A DNA stretch of 64,000 nt from Owenia fusiformis (Eukaryota; Annelida; Polychaeta; Sabellida; Oweniidae). The stretch is from positions 32,649,524 to 32,713,523 of the forward strand of contig CAIIXF020000006.1 in NCBI GenBank assembly GCA_903813345.2, written 5' to 3'. A program made the position numbers and the translations under genes. Under the pieces are notes generated by a model. The model worked only from the letters and a program-made list of their open reading frames with translations. It was not told where the DNA came from and searched no databases. Below, one piece after another: positions 60,852 to 64,000 of the stretch. Every line of letters starts with the position of its first letter. Position 1 is the first letter of the stretch.

Positions 60852-61005
60852 ATTAAGAAATATAGACCGAAAAACTGTTGGGTGTAAGGAATGAATACAG
60901 ACCCCGTGGGTGGGTAAACACGTTTTCTATAAAAAAAGTGTGTGCCCGACCAGAAGGTTTGTAGTCATTCATACTCCAACAGTTTTGAGGTCTATATTAT
61001 TAAGA
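60852..61005. repeat. Long imperfect hairpin, about 150 nt
   Basis: The left arm (from TTAAGAAATATAGACC through AAAACTGTTGGGTGTAAGGA) pairs with the right arm (CATACTCCAACAGTTTTGAG, then GTCTATATTATTAAG). The stem is about 65-70 bp with bulges, and its loop is near TTTTCTATAAAAAAAGTG. Fold-back MITE or hairpin-RNA candidate. Confidence 0.75.
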
Positions 61006-61204
61006 TTCCTGAATAAATAACAGAAAATGCGTAACATAATGTTACTATTCTGATCATTTAATGTTAGAATAGATCATATTTGTACATATATAGCATTTGC
61101 TTCCCATGTACAGCACATAAAATACAGAAGAAAATATTAACCTCTTGTTCTTTTGATGCAGAATGAGCTCTTTAAATAGAAGAAGAAGTTGCAGTTCGTA
61201 GTTG

Positions 61205-61425
61205 CATACCTGTCAGTAGTTTAAAAATTAATCGGGAAAAATGTGTTGCAAATTGAATTCAATACAAAATTTACGATGAAAACAAGTAAAAAATAAATCG
61301 GGACAAAATCGGGACATATGTGCCCAAAATCGGGACAAAATCGGGATCGGGACAGGCCTAAAAAAATCCGGACAGGCCAAAAAAATCGGGACAATCCCGA
61401 TTAAAATCGGGACTTGACAGGTATG
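61205..61425. mobile_element. 221-bp ACCTGYCAAC-type element with CGGGAC words
   Basis: Ends CATACCTGTCA and, inverted, CATACCTGTCAAGTCCCGA. The interior has about eight AATCGGGACAAA words, some facing (ACAATCCCGATTAAAATCGG). No target duplication could be assigned. The ends match the type seen at 32802-35096 and, more distantly, 31917-32411. Confidence 0.78.
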
Positions 61426-61840
61426 TAAAACATTAGCATAAAAACAAAAGAGATATAGCCTGGGAGTAGCCATTTTGTCCCAAATTCTATCCAAAATGTC
61501 ATGAATATGTACGCACAAGTGCCAAATGCGAAAGACCAAAAATGACAAAACATAGCAAGAAAATGAAATGTCTAAGAACTCATTGCCAAATGGAAAGAAA
61601 ATCCAACTATCCCAAATTAATATACAACGTGAAAGGAAAATGTATCTTACAACACTCACAACAATTCGTAAAAGTGCAATTCGCATGGCTTTGGCGACGA
61701 GTTTGTGCACAAATGAATAATGCCTGATTTTGAAGTTACAAATTATATAACCTCATTGGTACAGAATATACTCACCAAACGAAAACCTCATACCAGAACT
61801 CATGGCAAAGCATCTTGATGCAATGTTAAGGCATCTTTAA

Positions 61841-61960
61841 TATACCTCTCCAGAGGTTTACTGTCAAAATTATATCCCGAGACTGTAAACCGAGACCGTA
61901 GGTCGAGGTTTACAGTCGAGGGATATAATTTTGACAGTAAACCGAATGGAGAGGTCTATA
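61841..61960. repeat. 120-bp palindromic element next to the DUF3504-like exon
   Basis: The inner arms GGTTTACTGTCAAAATTATA... (61855 on) and the inverse ending at 61943 pair over about 40 bp with one or two mismatches around a short GAGACCGTAGGTCGAGG centre. Outer words TATACCTCTCCA and TGGAGAGGTCTATA are also inverted. It lies just 3' of the minus-strand exon at 61970-62224. Confidence 0.88.
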
Positions 61961-61969
61961 ATTGTTTTG

Positions 61970-62224
61970 TTAGTCCGAAGAATATCTTAGATTTTTCTGA
62001 CCCTTGAAGTTGACTTGAAGTTGGATCCAGACCCTCGAGACATTCATGTTGTATTTCAGTATATCGGCAGTAAGTTCACTCAATGGAGTCAAATTACTCT
62101 CCTGGGCGAAGTCCACTAAAAGCTTTGTACAAAGATTTTTCTTCGTATTTTGACTGTCTTTACTCTCTAAGAGACTAATAATATCCTCATCTTCAACGAA
62201 ACGGCTAGTGCTAGCGGCGGCCAT
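61970..62224 (-). CDS. First exon of a DUF3504/KIAA1958-like protein (partial)
   Basis: On the minus strand the frame starts either at 62248 or, more likely, at the ATG at 62224, whose context AAAATGGCCGCC is close to the Kozak optimum. The protein begins MAAASTSRFVEDEDIISLLE and continues KDSQNTKKNLCTKLLVDFAQ, then a LSELTADIL stretch. The order RF.E.......LL....NTKK......F......L.ELT...L is typical of the N-terminal domain of KIAA1958/ZMYM-like proteins with a C-terminal DUF3504 tyrosine-recombinase-related domain, many of them Crypton-derived (family recall). The frame stops after GQKNLRYSSD, so either an intron begins near here or the copy is broken; a good donor is not evident. It is either the start of a host gene or a relic of a Crypton-like element. 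Confidence 0.5.
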   Translation of the reverse strand: MAAASTSRFVEDEDIISLLESKDSQNTKKNLCTKLLVDFAQESNLTPLSELTADILKYNMNVSRVWIQLQVNFKGQKNLRYSSD

Positions 62225-62345
62225 TTTATCGTCTGATAATGACGTCATTTTAGTGGAATGCTGGGAATATTATTCACCGGCAATGCATTGCGCGGTGTAC
62301 AGTTAAAATTATTCACCGCTCGTTGACCAATCAAAATCGAGTATT
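62225..62345 (-). promoter_or_regulatory. Putative promoter of the DUF3504-like exon
   Basis: Upstream of the exon on the minus strand lie a perfect CRE palindrome TGACGTCA (62240-62247), two ATTATTCACCG words (about 62267 and 62307) with CACCGGCAATGCATTGCGCG between them, and an inverted CCAAT box (GACCAATCAAAATCG near 62326, plus strand). The combination of CCAAT, CRE and a strong Kozak ATG suggests a TATA-less animal promoter; this is inference. Confidence 0.4.
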
Positions 62346-63170
62346 TCAACTGAGGTACTAACAATATAGAATTTACTCACAAAAACTTAGCCTCCGCATA
62401 GAAAATTAAAAATAACAATAACTGCACTTTCAAAACAAAAACGAATGCCTCACACAAAGATGTGAATAAGATGAAGCCTCTTTGCTATAACTGAAGTCAC
62501 AGAACTAGTATTCCACAAATCATATTGACTTTCCTGTATAGAATGCACAAAAAATAATCGTCCACTAATATAGTAGAGTAGTAAAATATCTTGAGTAAAA
62601 ATGCCAAGATTTCAAGTGCAACTCGCATGGACTAGTCGACATAGAGCTCAAACACAAATGAGTAATGCCTGAATTTAAAAGAATGATATAACCTTTTCGG
62701 TATAGAACGCACGAAACTTATATCTTGCATAAAAAATAAAAATATGAAGCCTCTGTAGTATAATGTGAACCCACATAAACTAGCACTGCGTACAAATAAA
62801 AAAAGTCGCACTCAAAGCGTAATACCTCATATATACCTCGTATAACCTCATTGAGAGCACTCTAAAAACGAATACCTCGTATAAAACTCAAAGGTGATAA
62901 CTAGTCTCTCCGTCATACATCATATATATGAGAACCGGTCTTACAAAAAATGATTCGATGTCGTCTTCAAATATCGGAGGCTCTTCTGAAAGATTGGATG
63001 TGTGCAACACTATAGATTTCTCCCAATTCCTATCGGGACTTTGCACGCGATGGGTGAGTTGATATGATTGATAGGGTCACACCTTGGAACAACGATACAT
63101 ATCGTGAACACAGATGATAAAATATAGATAGTCAATGAAATAAAATATAAATGAGTACCTTTAATTACGT
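62346..63170. repeat. Diverged repeats, no gene seen
   Basis: Loose recurrences of GTGCAACTCGCATGG (62618), resembling GTGCAATTCGCATGGCTTTG at 61674, and of TAATGCCTGAATTTAAAAG (62663), resembling TAATGCCTGATTTTGAAG at 61719; also ATATAACCTCATT / ATAACCTTTTCGG words. Units are about 120-160 bp and heavily decayed. The copies at 61670-61800 lie on the other side of the palindrome and exon, which therefore look inserted into this repeat. Confidence 0.5.
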
Positions 63171-63179
63171 ATAATTCAC

Positions 63180-63515
63180 AATCTCGCCCTGCTGAATGAA
63201 ATCGTCTCTAACGGTGTCACTCATCCATCACGAAGGTTGGTTTCTGGTTCTTATTAATGACAGTATGGCTCTCACTTATAAATTTACATTAAGAATAGAA
63301 CGAACATTTGTCAAGTTATGATCGAAACAAAACTAAACCTTGTCTTCGCAAGGGACAGTTCAAAAAACTAAATTACTATCTTGAATTTCAAAAATCTTGC
63401 TCTACTGCATGAAATCGTCCTGAATATAGTCACTCATCAACCACGAAAGTTGATTTCTGGTTTCTTTATCAATCATTCTAGCGTTCTCATTTATAAAACA
63501 ATCGATAATTAAAAC
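63180..63515. repeat. Diverged tandem duplication, about 230-bp offset
   Basis: AATCTCGCCCTGCTGAATGA (63180) and AAATCTTGCTCTACTGCATG (63409) start matching stretches that share GAAATCGTC, GTCACTCATC, CACGAA(G/A)GTTG(G/A)TTTCTGGTT and TCTCA(C/T)TTATAAA. Between the copies is unrelated sequence. No coding frame is preserved. Confidence 0.75.
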
Positions 63516-64000
63516 TGACATATATTATAATGCATTCAATGTTTACTTTCTTACAACATTGCATGCTTATTTTGTTGTGGGAGCACAGCATTGTGACACT
63601 GTGATATATGCGACGCATTTGACTGCGCCTTCTTTATTCCTCGATGCAAATCATCTAGTTTAAAAATGTAAACATTCCAATACCAAATTAGATTAATTAT
63701 TTAAATGATACATCCTTTATATTTTTATTTGATTACGTTTTGAATATCATTAACAATAATCCGTTGTTTGACCCTTGAAAACGCAAGAAATATTTCCGTG
63801 AATATATTGTTTCTATAAGTACAAAACTAATACGTTACTAATTATAGATTTTTCTGAATATTTCGCATAATTTGGTCACATCTGCTCTGTCTTATTTTTT
63901 TCTAAATAATAAAACGTTGAAAAGTACCCTAGTGCAATGCACTAATTGAAAAATGACATTTAAGTTAAGATAGTATTATATTTCTATGTAATCCTAATCC
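63516..64000. other. No gene seen
   Basis: AT-rich sequence to the window end, no motif recognised. Confidence 0.5.

Noticed and set aside
61228-61710. 160-codon minus-strand frame, the longest in the window
   Set aside because: Its second half is the translation of the AATCGGGACAAA word block (PIL/PIF/CPD repeats), and the first half has no motif. It also crosses the end of a TIR element.

Overview
The window looks like non-genic DNA from an invertebrate animal nucleus, probably a marine one. It is AT-rich and holds a long satellite array, tRNA-derived SINE-like pieces, many terminal-inverted-repeat (TIR) elements, and fragments of animal-type proteins (a degenerate C2H2 zinc finger and the N-terminus of a DUF3504/KIAA1958-like protein). 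I see no complete protein gene, no rRNA and no intact tRNA gene. The species cannot be named from what is visible.

Positions 1-41348 are essentially one satellite array. Its basic unit is a dimer of about 267 bp made of two related monomers: B (about 130 bp, with an AGGGTCACCCT core) and A (about 137 bp, with a CCATGGTGTACCC core). In 1-13711 the dimers form a higher-order repeat of 4.94 kb, present twice plus a partial third copy; the second copy carries an extra 451-bp duplication. At about 13712 the array flips to the opposite strand and stays so to about 25640, with a higher-order period near 7.2-7.6 kb. After a 765-bp non-satellite junction segment it flips back and runs to 41348.

Because neighbouring copies show the empty site, insertions into the satellite can be read to the base. 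They are: a 497-bp GAGAGGTTAAGC-ended element (15833-16329); a 4.4-kb element with PIF/Harbinger-like TAA target duplications (27253-31674) that carries a nested TIR element, two tRNA-like heads and a GGTCA-rich array; two elements with ACCTGYCAAC ends and interiors built of short repeated words (31917-32411, TSD TAGTAT; 32802-35096, TSD TATGT); a 1.79-kb element with perfect 34-bp TIRs starting CACTGTG and a 5-bp TSD (35168-36957), which holds two protein-like fragments; and a composite insertion with a 112-nt hairpin (about 40257-40572).

From 41349 to 64000 there is no satellite. This part is intergenic-looking sequence dominated by fold-back structures: a word-repeat element (43051-43432); a 4-kb composite of six direct and three inverted copies of a 348-bp unit bounded by AGAAGCCGGCTTCT palindromes (44023-48093); a 128-bp Harbinger-like MITE (51191-51318); a fold-back with 455-bp arms and a broken zinc-finger fragment (53764-55419); a 3.4-kb element with 176-bp TIRs (57126-60548) containing a nested 279-bp MITE with a 9-bp TSD; and several long hairpins. 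The only candidate host-type exon start is the minus-strand DUF3504-like exon near 62224, with a strong Kozak context, an upstream CRE palindrome and an inverted CCAAT box.

No operon or pathway logic applies. The genes visible are fragments carried by, or stranded between, mobile elements. The most interesting signal is a set of TIR elements that share end sequences but each have a different, internally amplified vocabulary of short words.
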